Origin: Nipponacmea schrenckii
Lineage: Eukaryota; Mollusca; Gastropoda; Lottiidae
Direction of reading: 5' to 3'
Assembly (NCBI GenBank): GCA_030562195.1
Contig: CM060200.1
Coordinates: forward strand, 17,546,001-17,610,000
DNA length: 64,000 bases
A model generated the notes under the pieces. It searched no databases. It saw only the letters and a list, made by a program, of their open reading frames with translations, and was not told the DNA's origin. The position numbers were made by a program, and so were the translations under genes. Position 1 is the first letter of the stretch. Each line of letters starts with the position of its first letter. Positions 45,688-56,032 of this stretch are shown in pieces.

Positions 45688-46079
45688 ATACTCCCATTGT
45701 CAGGAGACCAATAGTCCTAAACACTATTTGTCCATAACTTTCTATAGAAACTAATCACACGATTCTGAATGTAGCCCTGAAAGATATATGAAAGCAAATA
45801 AAAAAGCAGAGCGCGAAAATAAACACATAAACACGAACAAACATCGGTAGGAGTTCAAGCACACTCCAATAACGCACTATTATATAATAATTATATCCGA
45901 TGCCACAAACACGAAAGACACAGAATCCAACATTGGTTTCACTCAACAGAGGTTTCACTCAACAGAATATCCAAAAGGTGTCCACCAGCTTTAGCAACAG
46001 AAACGGAATACGGTCCATATAATCTATTATCTGCTAACACTGGAACCCAGAAACACTGCCACAAGTTCGATATTATTAC

Positions 46080-46300
46080 TGGAACAACTGGAACAAGATC
46101 AATTATTTGACGTATTGATCTAACTGGAACAACTGGAACAAGATCAAGTATTTGGCGTATTGATCTAACTAGAACAACTGGAACAAGATCAAGTATTTGG
46201 CATATTTATCTAACTGGAACAACTGGAACAAGATCAAGTAATTTGCGCATTGATCTAACAGGAACAACTGGAATAAGTTCAAGTAATTGACGTATTGATC
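46080..46300 (-). repeat. 45-bp tandem repeat in retroelement 3' region (copy A)
   Basis: Five units of GGAACAACTGGAACAAGATC plus AAGTATTTGACGTATTGATCTAACT, spaced 45 bases. The same repeat lies in the same place in copy B at 59345. It is in-frame as a 15-residue repeat (VPVRSIRQLLDLVPV type) when read on the plus strand of copy B. Confidence 0.85.
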
Positions 46301-46405
46301 TAACTGCTAATAACAGCTGATTCGGAAGATTGATTGATTTAGTGGATTGGATTGATACAACAGGAACAGTCTGTATAATTTAAGTATGATTTTTTTGAAC
46401 CAAAT

Positions 46406-46994
46406 TTAAACAGGAGAAGTACCAGATCTGGTTTCTTTTAATTGTAGTACTCTAGGTATTTCTGGATACATTTCAATGGATGTTGTTGTTGGTGTAGTTG
46501 TCGGTGCAGTTGTTGATTGTACTGGGAGTTGTTGAAGGGCAATGTACTCTGTTTCTGCTTTCTTCGTGGGTTCTTCTGTTTTTGGTTTTCTCAATTTCTT
46601 CCCTGACCTCAGGCAATTAAGTTTATATTTTTTGAAAACAATAATGCCAATAATAACTAATGCCAAAATAACTAAGACCAATAAGACAATAGTATAACCC
46701 CAATCAGGAAAGATTGAATCAGACAATTCAACCTTCCTGATACCGTGTAATTCATGCACAAGATGATCCATAGAGATTTTTATTGATATTTTCCAATTAT
46801 GTTGGGAGCCTTAAATTAGTTAGGGTTTTAAAATTATCCAAAATAGGTTTCCAAATATGTGATATTGATTTTGGAACAACTGTAATTCGACAATTTAGCG
46901 TAATTGCTTTTTCGTTTTCAACGAACAGCGCAACGATGCAGAGTTTACTAAGGTTAATCGGATACACCGGACTCGCAACTTTACAATAAGACAT
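46406..46994 (-). pseudogene. Env-like gene 3' part of Gypsy-type element (copy A)
   Basis: Two frames, 46994-46797 and 46771-46406, form the end of one protein; a 1-base frameshift near 46780 separates them, and copy B shows the frame intact there. The first part is Cys- and Val-rich (ectodomain-like). The second has one membrane helix (about residues 25-46 of the 121 codons), a basic KKYK stop-transfer, then a Thr/Pro-rich cytoplasmic tail. Position between pol and the 3' LTR and the C-terminal anchor suggest an envelope-type glycoprotein, but I cannot name the family. Relative to copy B, a stretch before the SISH.WKPILDNF segment appears deleted. Confidence 0.6.
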
Positions 46995-47384
46995 TAAAAG
47001 TGTACTGCAAGATTGAGCTTCAAATGTCGATTGATATTACATTGACATACTAATAGAATGAGAATGGTTTAAGATCGTGTATCAAAGTGATCAACCATTT
47101 CGAGATGTTGAAATGCGATTTAGTGGTCTAAACATTACATTTTTACACAACCTTAATGCCTCAGTCGATCAGATTCGGGGTAACCCACGTTATCTAAATA
47201 TAAACAGTGAAAATGTTGAATAATTAGTAAATTCTATGTCACACAAGGTACATACGTTTACCTTAACATAATCCTGAAATTGGATTAATTTATAATCATA
47301 GGTGTAATCACAGCAAATCAGCCAACACCTATCATGGCATCAATCGATGACCATTAATTTCATCATTAAACCGGTTTTCGTCAT

Positions 47385-48953
47385 AGCAACTTGGCTATCA
47401 CTTCTAGAAGAATTTTTGTATTTTCAACTTTCCGTCGACGTTTCCTCTTACTGAGTGCGTCGACCTCGATCGGCTCATCATCTTCGTCAGATGAAATGTC
47501 TTGATCGATATCAGATTCTTCGATCCTTTCATTTTCCAGAGCTCTTTGATCAGTTTCAGATCTTTTCTCGAGCTCTTAAACGCTTAGAGAGTTCCATCAA
47601 TGGAATGTCTTCTTCACTGGAAGAACTTTCTCTCTCTCTTTTATAGCGTTGAGTTAACGAGGGTACATTAGCATTAGCTTCGCTTTTATCACTATCCTCA
47701 CTATCAGAGGGAGTAGCAGCATAATTTGTTTTCTGGAGTGGACGTCCAACGGCTTCGTTAGGTACGTCTATAAGTAGGTGAACTACATTTTGTGCTGTTT
47801 TATCAGGAACAGGAAAACTTTCGACCCAACCACTGTACCAGTCAATGAACGAGATGATGTATTTATTGCCAGATAAAGTGGTGTGATATGGACCTGACAG
47901 ATCTAGGCTAATTTTAGCAAAAGGAAATGGTGGAATGTCACTTTGCACTATACTCGGGTTTTGTTGAGTGAGAGCCCTAGTTTGACAAATCACACATTTG
48001 TTAATATACTCATGTAACTGTTTATACATGTTAGGGAAATAATATTTTATTTTCATAGTGTCATATACCTTGTCAACACCCATGTGAGCTGCCTTGTCAT
48101 GATAGGAGGTTATCAATACACTGACTAAATGTTCTGGAATGTACAAACGTGTTATTGGTTCACCATTTGGGTCAGATATAAAATAAACAAGGTTCTCAAT
48201 TACTAAAAATTGATTGCATATTTTAGCTTTACACTTCCCTTGTTTTAAGTTGTCGAGTATATTAATAATGTTTTGATCTTTAGATTGTTCAACAACCATA
48301 TCAAACTCGTTTAATTTTAAATGCAGGATTTCGATCGTATCATCAGTAATGGACGCTTGGCACTTAACGTCATCTCTTGGATTCAGTTTATTTGAGTTTA
48401 TAACATTTACTTCGAAGCTGTTGTCTCTTATACCAGGTTCCAATTCTTCACTTTTAGAACCACATAAATTATCATGCGAGGCTTTATCGGGCAATCTTGA
48501 CAGCATATCAGCGCAAGAATTAAATTCGCCTTTAATGTATTCAACTTTACAGTTGTAAGATGAAATATTCAAAGCCCACATTTGAACCTTCTTATTCTCC
48601 ATTGGTGAATCAAGAATATACTGGAAAGGTTTGTAGTCTGTTCGTATAACGAAATTAGAACCATGCAAATAAAAATGCAATTTTTGAAGGCTATAGTTAA
48701 TAGCAAATGCCTCCTTCTCTAATACCGACCATTTCTGAGCTGACTTACACAATTTATGTGAAAGAAAATAAACAGGTACTTCTTGTTCATTTTGAACTTG
48801 AACTAAACATGCCCCTATACAGGTGTCACTGGCATCTGTATATAGAATATAGGGTAATTCAGGATAACCTAATAATGGAACAATGGTAAGGCTATCTTTC
48901 AAATATTCAAAAGCACTTTGACATTCACTTGTCCACTTAAACCTTGAATACTT
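47385..48953 (-). pseudogene. Gypsy-type pol: RNase H and truncated integrase (copy A)
   Basis: RNase H carries the catalytic acidic residues in YILYTDASDT, LEKEAFAIN and IRTDYKPF. Integrase follows: an HHCC zinc finger (HDKAAHMG... CVICQ) and the first catalytic Asp in ISLDLSGPY. After HLLID (about 47770) the sequence jumps to a hydrophilic acidic/basic tail, so the second Asp and the Glu of the DDE triad are missing; this is an internal deletion. Near 47575 a frameshift splits the tail, whose other frame ends by about 47385. An in-frame stop at 48954 separates it from the RT. The enzyme is dead. Confidence 0.88.
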
Positions 48954-49591
48954 TTACGTTAAATCGATTATTGGCTCAGCAATTTTGGAGAAATTTGGAA
49001 CAAACCTTCTATAAAAGGAAATTAATCCTAAGAATGAGCGTGTTTCCCTGACCGTTGTAGGAGGGGGCATTTGACTAATTGCCTTGACCTTAGTTTCGTC
49101 TGGTTTAATGCCTTCAGCTTTTATTCTAAACCCCAGATATGAGGTTTCGTTCTGTAGGAAGGAACATTTACTGATTTGGAGTTTTAAATCATGGGATCTT
49201 AGACGATCGAATACTATTTGTAGATGTTTCATATGTTCTTGAGGAGAATTTGAGAAGATTAAGATGTCATCTAAGTACGCTACAGCGAAATGTTCCAATC
49301 CTTTTAAAACAACGTTCATAAGGCTTTGAAACAAAGAAGGACTGTTATTTAGGCCAAAAGCCATGACATTATGTTCATAAATGCCTTTATGACAAACAAA
49401 GGCTGTCTTTTCTTTATCCTTTTCGGCAATGGGTATATTCCAAAACCCCGATCTAAGGTCGAGTGTAGAAAAGACATTTCCCTTCCCTTATAACGCCAAT
49501 AAATCATCAATACGAGGTAAAGGATAAGAATAGTATGACTGTTTTTTGATAACAGCATTCAATTTTCTAAAATCCACACAGAATCTCTTTG
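48954..49591 (-). pseudogene. Gypsy-type reverse transcriptase, downstream part (copy A)
   Basis: Carries RT motifs TLDLRSGFWNIPI, VMAFGLNNSPSLFQ and the catalytic YLDD, then YLGF and the thumb/connection segment RETRSFLGLISFYRRFVPNFS. In-frame stops lie after LLAL (about 49495) and at 48954. The upstream part of the same domain is 4.76 kb away at 54359, beyond an inserted LINE. Setting aside the insert and one target copy, the reading frame runs on without shift. Confidence 0.9.
49582..49591. repeat. Target site duplication, left copy
   Basis: AATCTCTTTG, identical to 54349-54358. It brackets the inserted LINE. Confidence 0.88.
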
Positions 49592-49811
49592 GTTTAAACA
49601 TATTTTATTGCAACACAAATGGATTGAACACAAGTTACAGGAACTTAAGATAAGTCCTCTCCATAACAAAATACTAGTTAATGAAATATATATACAAAGA
49701 TGGCTATTTACAATAATCATTGTCTATAATTATATTATAGTAAGACAAAGGGAAGTGCGTCAAAAAGAAGAGAAAAAAAATAAAAAAATAAAAAATAGTA
49801 TACTGCAACAA

Positions 49812-51428
49812 TCATTGACCAAATCTTTTTGTGGCTTTGATAAAATTCTGAACATCTTTAAACAATTTTACATTCAAATCGATGCTAGTATTGGGAGAAT
49901 CACCCCAGAGTAGCAGATTAAGAATTATTTTCTCAAAATGTAGCAGTTTGGCCATAAGTTCCCATCGTTCTTTTGTATATTTACAACATTCAAAGAAATA
50001 ATGGTATGTGGATTCGCTAGCGAGATTACACTCACAGAGAGGATTATCAATAAGACCTACTCTATGCAAGTCACCTTTCAACGAACTACATCCGTGACGC
50101 AGTCTTGTATGAGCAATATTGTAGATGCGCTCACCATAAGAATAGAAACTTGGTGCACTTACAGGCTTTGATTGTAATTTCAAATTATATTTGAATGACG
50201 CATTGTTGGGTAAAGCTTTAATGTTATTCGGAAGAGAGTTCAAGTCCCTAATTGTTTTAGGAAAGAATGAATTTTCATAAAGTGTTGTTCGTGCTGAAGG
50301 CACTACAATGTCAGCAGAATTTCGAAGGTTATAATTTACATTTCGGGTTTGATTGTCTAAAATATCAAAAAGATATGAAGGGACATGATGATGATAAATA
50401 TTGTAGAAAGTAGCAAGACGTTTATTTTTGCGTCTAACTGATAAAGGTTCCCAGCCGGTTTCATGGTTTAATGCATCCCTACAACAGAATTTAGGAAGGC
50501 CGGTTACGATACGTGCTGCTTCTAATTGAACCTTTTCTAGACGATTACTATCGCCAACATTACAACCGTCCCAAACCTCACATGCGTATTCAAGTATGGG
50601 CCTTATGTAAGATTTGTAGATTGAGCTTAAAACTTCGCGACTTGTATTGAATTTTAGTTTTCGAAGAATATTAAGTAGCTTATATGCTGAATTAGATATA
50701 TTGTTGATATGTGCTGACCATTTGCAGTCCGCTGATAAAGTAACGCCTAGGTGCTTGTGGGAATTAACAAATTCGAGTTCATTGTTTCCAAGGAGAATAG
50801 TTGGGAATGAGTTAACTTCTTTAGTTGTGAATAGAACTAATTTGGTTTTTTGTGCATTAAAGTTTACTAGCCATTTTTGTGACCAAATGTGAAGATTATG
50901 AAGGTCAGGATTGAGAGATAATTCGATATCCGCTATCGTGGTTCCCGTTGAACCAATTGCTGTATCGTCAGCGAAGAGACGAGCAAGATTTTGAAGACTG
51001 TCATGAATGTCGTTAATGTATATCAAAAATAACAGGGGCCCAAGGACTGATCCTTGCGGCACACCTGATGAAAGATAACATGGACTGGAGCGGGTACCAT
51101 TTAGAATGACCTGTTGAGAACGACCACTTACGTAGCTGGTAAACCATTGGAGTATGTCTCCGCTAATTCCATACTTTTCGAGTTTTAATACGAGACCTCT
51201 GTGGTAAACCCTGTCAAAAGCTTTAGATGTATCACAAAAGGTAAAGCAAGAAAATTTACGGCGTTCAATCTGTAGTAGGATGTCGTTATATATTTCAAGT
51301 AGCTGTTGTACTGTTGAAAATTTGGGTCTGAAACCTGATTGATAGTTATACAGCAAGTCATTTGTATGAAGATAATTGTACAAGTGTTTGAAGATGACCT
51401 TTTCGAAGACTTTGCTAATACAACTCAA
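49812..51428 (-). CDS. LINE ORF2, reverse transcriptase part
   Basis: 538 open codons. RT motifs: SCISKVFEKVI, SGFRP.FST (31-39), motif A FCDTSKAFDRV (64-74), GVPQGSVLGPLLFLIYIND (122-140) and catalytic FADD (152-155). The C-terminus has CRDALN..TGWEPLSVRR and then LRHGCSSL..DL.....DNPLCEC....STYHYFFECCKY, a Cys/His cluster typical of this LINE group. The N-terminal RT fingers lie upstream in other frames. In motif A, Cys precedes Asp where most relatives have a hydrophobic residue. Probably inactive because ORF2 is split. Confidence 0.9.
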   Translation of the reverse strand: MSCISKVFEKVIFKHLYNYLHTNDLLYNYQSGFRPKFSTVQQLLEIYNDILLQIERRKFSCFTFCDTSKAFDRVYHRGLVLKLEKYGISGDILQWFTSYVSGRSQQVILNGTRSSPCYLSSGVPQGSVLGPLLFLIYINDIHDSLQNLARLFADDTAIGSTGTTIADIELSLNPDLHNLHIWSQKWLVNFNAQKTKLVLFTTKEVNSFPTILLGNNELEFVNSHKHLGVTLSADCKWSAHINNISNSAYKLLNILRKLKFNTSREVLSSIYKSYIRPILEYACEVWDGCNVGDSNRLEKVQLEAARIVTGLPKFCCRDALNHETGWEPLSVRRKNKRLATFYNIYHHHVPSYLFDILDNQTRNVNYNLRNSADIVVPSARTTLYENSFFPKTIRDLNSLPNNIKALPNNASFKYNLKLQSKPVSAPSFYSYGERIYNIAHTRLRHGCSSLKGDLHRVGLIDNPLCECNLASESTYHYFFECCKYTKERWELMAKLLHFEKIILNLLLWGDSPNTSIDLNVKLFKDVQNFIKATKRFGQ

Positions 51429-52073
51429 TAAGGAGATTGGTCTATAATTAGTAACATTCCAATTATCTCCCTTTTTGAATAGGGGCAGAACTAATGCCTC
51501 CTTCCAACATTTTGGGTAAGTTCCAGAAGAAAGAGATTTGTTGAAGAGAATGCACAGAGGTTTGGTAATGGAAGTGATAGTGTTTGCTAAGATAGTATGA
51601 TTGACCTTGTCAGGGCCGTTAGATTTTTTAGGTTTTGATTGCGTCCGTGACTTCAGATTCCAATATTACTGGAATACTGAACACGGCTGTTGTCCTTGCA
51701 TGAAAAGTAGGTAAGTCTTTGTCGGATACATTGCTACAAATTTCACTAAAGAATTGATTGAATAACTCTGATTTTTTGACGTTTTCGTAAACAACCTGAC
51801 CATCAATGGGTGATACGAGCGGTGGAATTGGTTTTGAATATTTACTTTTCCCCCAATAAATGTTTTATTAAATGCCAATAATTTTGATTATTAGTGCCCA
51901 GTGTATTTATATCAGTTAGTATTTTCTTTTCAAATACTCGTTTGAGATATGATTTCAAATTGTTTACCTTATTCCTTTGCGTTTGAAGTTTGTTATATCA
52001 TTTATCGTTATTGTTTGTCCTTATGGCTTTTCTACGTAATCTATCGCGTTTTCTGGACTCTCTTCTAATTTCG
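51429..52073 (-). pseudogene. LINE ORF2 linker and RT N-terminus, frameshifted
   Basis: Remnants are readable in three frames: basic RDRLRRKAIRTN-like text after the endonuclease, SELFNQFFSEICSNVSDKDL near 51750, then QKGDNWNVTNYRPISLLS-like text near 51440. Several 1-base shifts and at least two stops break it. It joins the endonuclease frame (52074) to the RT frame (51428). Confidence 0.7.
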
Positions 52074-53039
52074 CTAAGGCTTATCATTGGGTCGGACTGT
52101 TACAATTTTATGGGGTATGCACTTTCTTGTAAGGTTATTTAATAAAGAGTAGAATACCTTACATGAATTATCTATATCGAGTGATACAAAGACCGAGTCC
52201 CAGTCTTTATCACGTATTGAAGAATTGAGTGATTCCCAATCAGCTTGTTTGTATAGAATTACCTCTCGCTTGAACGATGAAGGCGTGTTTGTTGTCAGAT
52301 CAACAGTGGCTATGACACCTTTGTGATCGGATGTTCGGGAATCAAAATCTAGAGTATCATTGACGGAGACAGCAATGTCATCTTGTACAGCGATTATATC
52401 AAGCAATGTTGATGAAGAAGAGGTTATTCGGGTGGGTTCGGTAATAACATTTCGTAAATTATTCTCAGTCAAGATATCAAGAAGTTTCGAGTTATGAGCA
52501 AATAGATTATTATTAAAATCACCCAAAAGTATAATCTTATTCGTAGTTTGGTAAGCCTTTTCGATCGCAATTTCGAGTAGAGACCAGCATAGATCAGGTG
52601 TATCTGGTGGTCTGTAGAATGTACCCACAAGCAACACACAGTCAACTAGCGTAATCTCAACCCAAATACTTTCAATGGAATTGCATTCCAAGTCGTTTCG
52701 TCGTTTGCAGAATAATGAGTCCTTTACATAGACCAATAAACCTCCACCGAAGCAGTCCCTGTCTTTACGAAAAGGAACATGGTAGTCATCCCATACGAGT
52801 GACTCGGTGGGTATTTTATCATCAATATGAGTTTCCGTGAAGGAACATAAGTCAAAATCGTCACATTCGGTACTTAATAGTTTTAGTTTTGATCTTATAC
52901 TCCTTGTATTTAAGTGAAATAAGCTAAATTTTTTGAAGGTCGATTCTGGTCCGGGGTTCTGTTCGATGTCACCACTTAAAGTTAACAGAATTTGTAGCCA
53001 TACGTCTGCTGTATTTATTATTAAGTTGTTTAGACCCAT
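52074..53039 (-). CDS. LINE ORF2 N-terminus: 2A-like motif and AP-type endonuclease
   Basis: 321 open codons from ATG 53039. Residues 18-31 read LLTLSGDIEQNPGP, a 2A-type sequence (consensus D-x-E-x-N-P-G-P), placed just before the endonuclease as in known APE-type LINEs with 2A. The endonuclease follows: FHLNTRSI (Asn44), SFTETHID (Glu69), VGTFYRPP, LLGDFNNN and, at the end, SDHKG. All catalytic signatures are present. The frame stops after RPNDKP; relatives would continue into the RT, so this stop is a break. The enzyme nicks the target to prime reverse transcription. Confidence 0.9.
   Translation of the reverse strand: MGLNNLIINTADVWLQILLTLSGDIEQNPGPESTFKKFSLFHLNTRSIRSKLKLLSTECDDFDLCSFTETHIDDKIPTESLVWDDYHVPFRKDRDCFGGGLLVYVKDSLFCKRRNDLECNSIESIWVEITLVDCVLLVGTFYRPPDTPDLCWSLLEIAIEKAYQTTNKIILLGDFNNNLFAHNSKLLDILTENNLRNVITEPTRITSSSSTLLDIIAVQDDIAVSVNDTLDFDSRTSDHKGVIATVDLTTNTPSSFKREVILYKQADWESLNSSIRDKDWDSVFVSLDIDNSCKVFYSLLNNLTRKCIPHKIVTVRPNDKP
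52947..52988 (-). other. 2A-type ribosome-skipping motif
   Basis: 14 codons, LLTLSGDIEQNPGP. In characterised 2A peptides the ribosome skips the bond between the last Gly and Pro. All consensus positions (Asp, Glu, Asn, Pro, Gly, Pro) and the upstream Leu/Ser-Gly context are kept. Function here is inferred from the motif. Confidence 0.85.
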
Positions 53040-53367
53040 ACAATGCTGAATAAGGTTGAAATTGTTACCTATTTGGATAAAGAAAAATGATCCATAACAT
53101 TATAAGCATTGGTGGGATGCATATCAGAAACCAGCAGATTTGTATGTATTGAGTTGGTCCAATGGTTGCAGTATGAAAAACGTAAGAAAAAGTAAGAATA
53201 AAGAAATGATGGAAGAAGGTGCTATTTAACACAGAAAACAAACATATGAACATAGCTTTATATCTTAAAGAGACATAATAACAATAAATAACATTTGTAC
53301 ATTAACTATAATATTTGGACTTGGTGTTGTATATGATGCGTAGTAGTCTTTTAAAATTATTTTCTAA

Positions 53368-54222
53368 TTATTTTCCAATTATTTTTTTTTTTTTTTTCGT
53401 CCGAAAAAAAATGCGAAAGTGGCGAAAGATGGAGATAGGACTTACATTTGCAACCGTCATATCCTCAGATATTCCAATTCCAGAGTTCTTAAGTTTCTTC
53501 CTGTTCCTAAGTACTAAGAAACGCTCATCACGTCTAATAAAGCGAACGATTATGCTACGGGGTTTAGAGGAAGGTAGTGTGCGCTTTGGTTTGGGGCCTA
53601 CGCGATGTGCTACGTCAATGGCTAGGTTATAGTTAATACAGAGCTTATCTTTTATAAGTTTATTAATTAGCTTGATGCAATCTTCGTCGTCAGATTCTGG
53701 TATTCCGAAAACTCGCAGATGATTTTTCCTAGAATATTGTTCAAGGTTATTTACATTGTTTTGTAAGCTCACAATAAGATCATCTTTCGCTGCAATATTT
53801 GATTTGAAGTCATTTACTTCATCTAAGATTGACTTGTAATTTTCGTCAGCCGATTCTTTGTATTGACGTACATTATGTTCAATTGATTCGAGACGTTCGG
53901 CAATTATTTCTTCAAGCTGTAATTTGATCTGTTTAACTGCTTCACAAACAGCAGTGCGCACTGCATTTTCGATAACTTGAGAGATTGTATCCTGATCGAT
54001 AAAGCAGTCATCGAGCAGGGAAGAATGTTTCGGATTAATTTCAGTAGACGATTTGGCAAATTTGACAGGAGTATCAGATTGACTGGAAGGGCTGGAATCA
54101 CTATGCCTGGAATTTTTACCGTTTTCGTTCAAACGAGAAGTTAGTTGATTAGACGCAGATGAGGATTTACTTGAAGTTGAGGCGGTAAAGCTTAACTTTT
54201 TCTGGGAAAGTTTTGATTTCAT
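53368..54222 (-). CDS. LINE ORF1, coiled-coil RNA-binding-like protein, C-terminus disrupted
   Basis: 284 codons. Residues 1-60 are Ser/Lys-rich and disordered. About 80-175 form a long coiled coil, followed by NLEQYSRKNHLRVFGIPE, the signature that begins the RRM-like part in L1-type ORF1 proteins, and then PRSIIVRFIRRDERFLVLRNRKKL. After GIGISEDMT the text degenerates into a Lys run caused by an A-rich tract near 53385-53410, so the true C-terminus is lost. In L1-like elements ORF1p trimerises and binds the element RNA. Confidence 0.82.
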   Translation of the reverse strand: MKSKLSQKKLSFTASTSSKSSSASNQLTSRLNENGKNSRHSDSSPSSQSDTPVKFAKSSTEINPKHSSLLDDCFIDQDTISQVIENAVRTAVCEAVKQIKLQLEEIIAERLESIEHNVRQYKESADENYKSILDEVNDFKSNIAAKDDLIVSLQNNVNNLEQYSRKNHLRVFGIPESDDEDCIKLINKLIKDKLCINYNLAIDVAHRVGPKPKRTLPSSKPRSIIVRFIRRDERFLVLRNRKKLKNSGIGISEDMTVANVSPISIFRHFRIFFRTKKKKKIIGK

Positions 54223-54348
54223 ATTTAGGAAAGTTCACAAGTGGTTGGATATGATAAAAGAAAAACAAATGAGTTTCAATAATAGTAAAACAATACTTAA
54301 GCTTGAATAGGTCCACATAAGATCCAATAATGAGAATACTCCAAATCC

Positions 54349-54358
54349 AATCTCTTTG
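54349..54358. repeat. Target site duplication, right copy
   Basis: AATCTCTTTG, matching 49582-49591 exactly. Confidence 0.88.
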
Positions 54359-54775
54359 ATTCTGTTATGGTTCCATCTGAATTCTTGGTTCTTTTTTCAA
54401 CTATCACCACAGGAAAATTCCAATTAGATGTACTAGGTCTGATAATTCCTGCCTTTAACATATCATCGACAGCTTTGTCTATAACTTTCCTGTTTTTTAA
54501 TGAACCCCTGTAAGGTTTTAACCTTATGGGTGGATGATCCCCTGTGTCTATGGTCATCTCGACTGTTTTAGTCCTTCCAAGATCCAGATCGCTTGAAGCC
54601 AGTCGATCTATATTTTTCCTCAAGAAGGCTAAAACTGCTTCTCGATATTTATCAGGTACGGTAATGTTTTTTAACTGATCGTTTTTACCAGACTCATCGG
54701 AAACTTGACAACGTTGCACTGATCTTACTTCATAGTTGTTTAAATTAGACAGCGAGCCTAACACAGTACCCTTTT
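54359..54775 (-). pseudogene. Gypsy-type reverse transcriptase, upstream part (copy A)
   Basis: Encodes the pol linker and RT start: VEMTIDTGDHPPIRLKPYR, KAVDDMLKAGIIRPSTSNWNFPVVIVEKR, the standard opening of Gypsy RT. Codons past the LINE junction are spurious. A 1-base shift near 54770 separates it from the protease frame. Confidence 0.9.
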
Positions 54776-55405
54776 AATACCGTATGTCTTATTTGTCTCA
54801 TTAGTCAGAACAATTGGTAGTAATTTGTTATTTTTTCTGACTAATTCTGATGTGGTAACAGAGTAACCAATCATTAAACCAGGTTCTTCCGAAAAGAAAC
54901 CTTTCCCGAATGTAGATACCTGCAACATTGCAGTGGTATCCCTGGGTAGTTCTTTTAATTTCCCAGTAACTACATTTTGCGTTTGAGGACGTATCACAAT
55001 AGTATTTGCCATGCGAATCACGCAATTTATGTGACTGTCCTCTTGCATCGGGATATACTCTCCTCCCACCCTCATAGCTGACAAATCATAATACAGCCGA
55101 ACACAATGTTGTGTTAGAAAATCTATACCTAATATCATGTTTCTATTTATATCGGGTGTTACAAAAAATTTGTGTTTAATTTTCTTACTTTTCATATTGA
55201 ATTCTAAATGAGCAACGCCATCAATGTGGAGTTTTTCCCCGCTCACAGAATTCAGTATAATATTTTCCTTAGTTAACCGTGGTTTATGCTTTAAATTATT
55301 ATACAACTTCCTATTGATAAGTGAAACCTGTGTCCCAGAGTCTACAAGACATCTTAATTTTTGCCTATCTATATTTACCAGACAGGTGCTAGGATTTCCT
55401 GCCAA
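54758..55405 (-). CDS. Gypsy-type aspartic protease (copy A)
   Basis: The retropepsin cleaves the Gag-Pol polyprotein. The active-site strand is CLVDSGTQVSLIN (catalytic Asp in DSG) and the flap-side strand is MILGIDFLTQH, the usual ILGxDFL of Gypsy protease. The frame is 2 mod 3 relative to gag, so Pol would need frameshifting at the gag end near 55465. The frame extends upstream of the Met without a stop. The protease core itself shows no damage; a frameshift follows it. Confidence 0.88.
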   Translation of the reverse strand: MAGNPSTCLVNIDRQKLRCLVDSGTQVSLINRKLYNNLKHKPRLTKENIILNSVSGEKLHIDGVAHLEFNMKSKKIKHKFFVTPDINRNMILGIDFLTQHCVRLYYDLSAMRVGGEYIPMQEDSHINCVIRMANTIVIRPQTQNVVTGKLKELPRDTTAMLQVSTFGKGFFSEEPGLMIGYSVTTSELVRKNNKLLPIVLTNETNKTYGIKRVLC

Positions 55406-55464
55406 ACTTATCTTAAAGACTCTGAATTTTTCCCTCCACGGGTTGGCACAATCCGGGAGGGGTT

Positions 55465-55988
55465 TCAGTTTCCCGAACCTGAATCTGACTTCTTTGTGAC
55501 TCTACAGTCCTTTCGAATGTGACCTAACCTCCCACATTTCCAACATCGTGGTTGAGATTTATTTCTAGTAACTTCGTTTGCGTATCTACATTTTTTTGTT
55601 TCATGATTATTTTTATGGCACACCTTGCATTGTTTCGGTCGGGTATGCCCGATCTCCATGTCCTTCTCTGCATCGCGTGCGCGGTGGTTTACAGACCGAA
55701 GCTCAAAACGTTTTTGTAAATTTTGTTCCGTCATTGCATTTTGTACCGCGTCATTTAGCCTATGGGGATTCTGTCTCATTAGGCGAAGCCTTAAACTGTC
55801 ATTTCTTAAGCCGTCAATGAAAAAGCTTACGAGTTGGCGCTCGACCTCTTCGCCTTTCCGAAACGAATATGCCTCTTCGGAAAGAGTTAAAATTCTTTCT
55901 GCAAATAGCTGAACATTTTCGTGTTCTTTTTGTCGGATTTTTCGCAGTAAGCAGAATGCGTGAGAACGATCTGTCACTGCTGAAAATC
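55465..55988 (-). pseudogene. Gypsy-type gag C-terminal half with two zinc knuckles (copy A)
   Basis: The capsid-end segment (SHAFCLLRKIRQKEHENVQLFAERIL, FIDGLRNDSLRLRL) is followed by two CCHC knuckles, CKVCHKNNHETKKC and CWKCGRLGHIRKDC, for RNA packaging. The N-terminal half of gag is missing: at 55988 the coding text joins directly to 41 bases of LTR sequence. This marks a deletion of the leader, primer-binding site and gag start. Confidence 0.9.
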
Positions 55989-56028
55989 GTAGCTTTAATG
56001 CAAGCTGTCCACTTCAAACCTGCATGCA
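55988..56028 (-). mobile_element. Remnant of the 5' LTR (copy A)
   Basis: 41 bases identical to an internal stretch of the 3' LTR (GCATGCAGGTTTGAAGTGGACAGCTTGCATTAAAGCTACG on the minus strand; 45510-45550 region). LTR text on both sides of this piece is missing. It is joined to gag on one side and to an unrelated 171-bp array on the other. Confidence 0.8.
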
Positions 56029-56032
56029 CTAC

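Larger units (their letters stand above)
49592..54348 (-). mobile_element. Nearly full-length APE-type LINE with 2A motif, inserted in Gypsy RT
   Basis: 4757 bp between 10-bp target duplications. In order on the minus strand: a 126-base 5' UTR, ORF1 (coiled coil), ORF2 with a 2A-like motif, apurinic-type endonuclease and RT, and a 3' UTR ending CAATAAAATATGTTTAAAC. The organisation fits CR1/Jockey-superfamily LINEs. Damage: the ORF1 end and ORF1-ORF2 junction are disturbed, and frameshifts lie in the 51429-52073 stretch. Insertion postdates the Gypsy element. Confidence 0.9.

Noticed and set aside
47455..50892. Plus-strand frames across the retroelement
   Set aside because: Antisense shadows of pol and of the inserted LINE.
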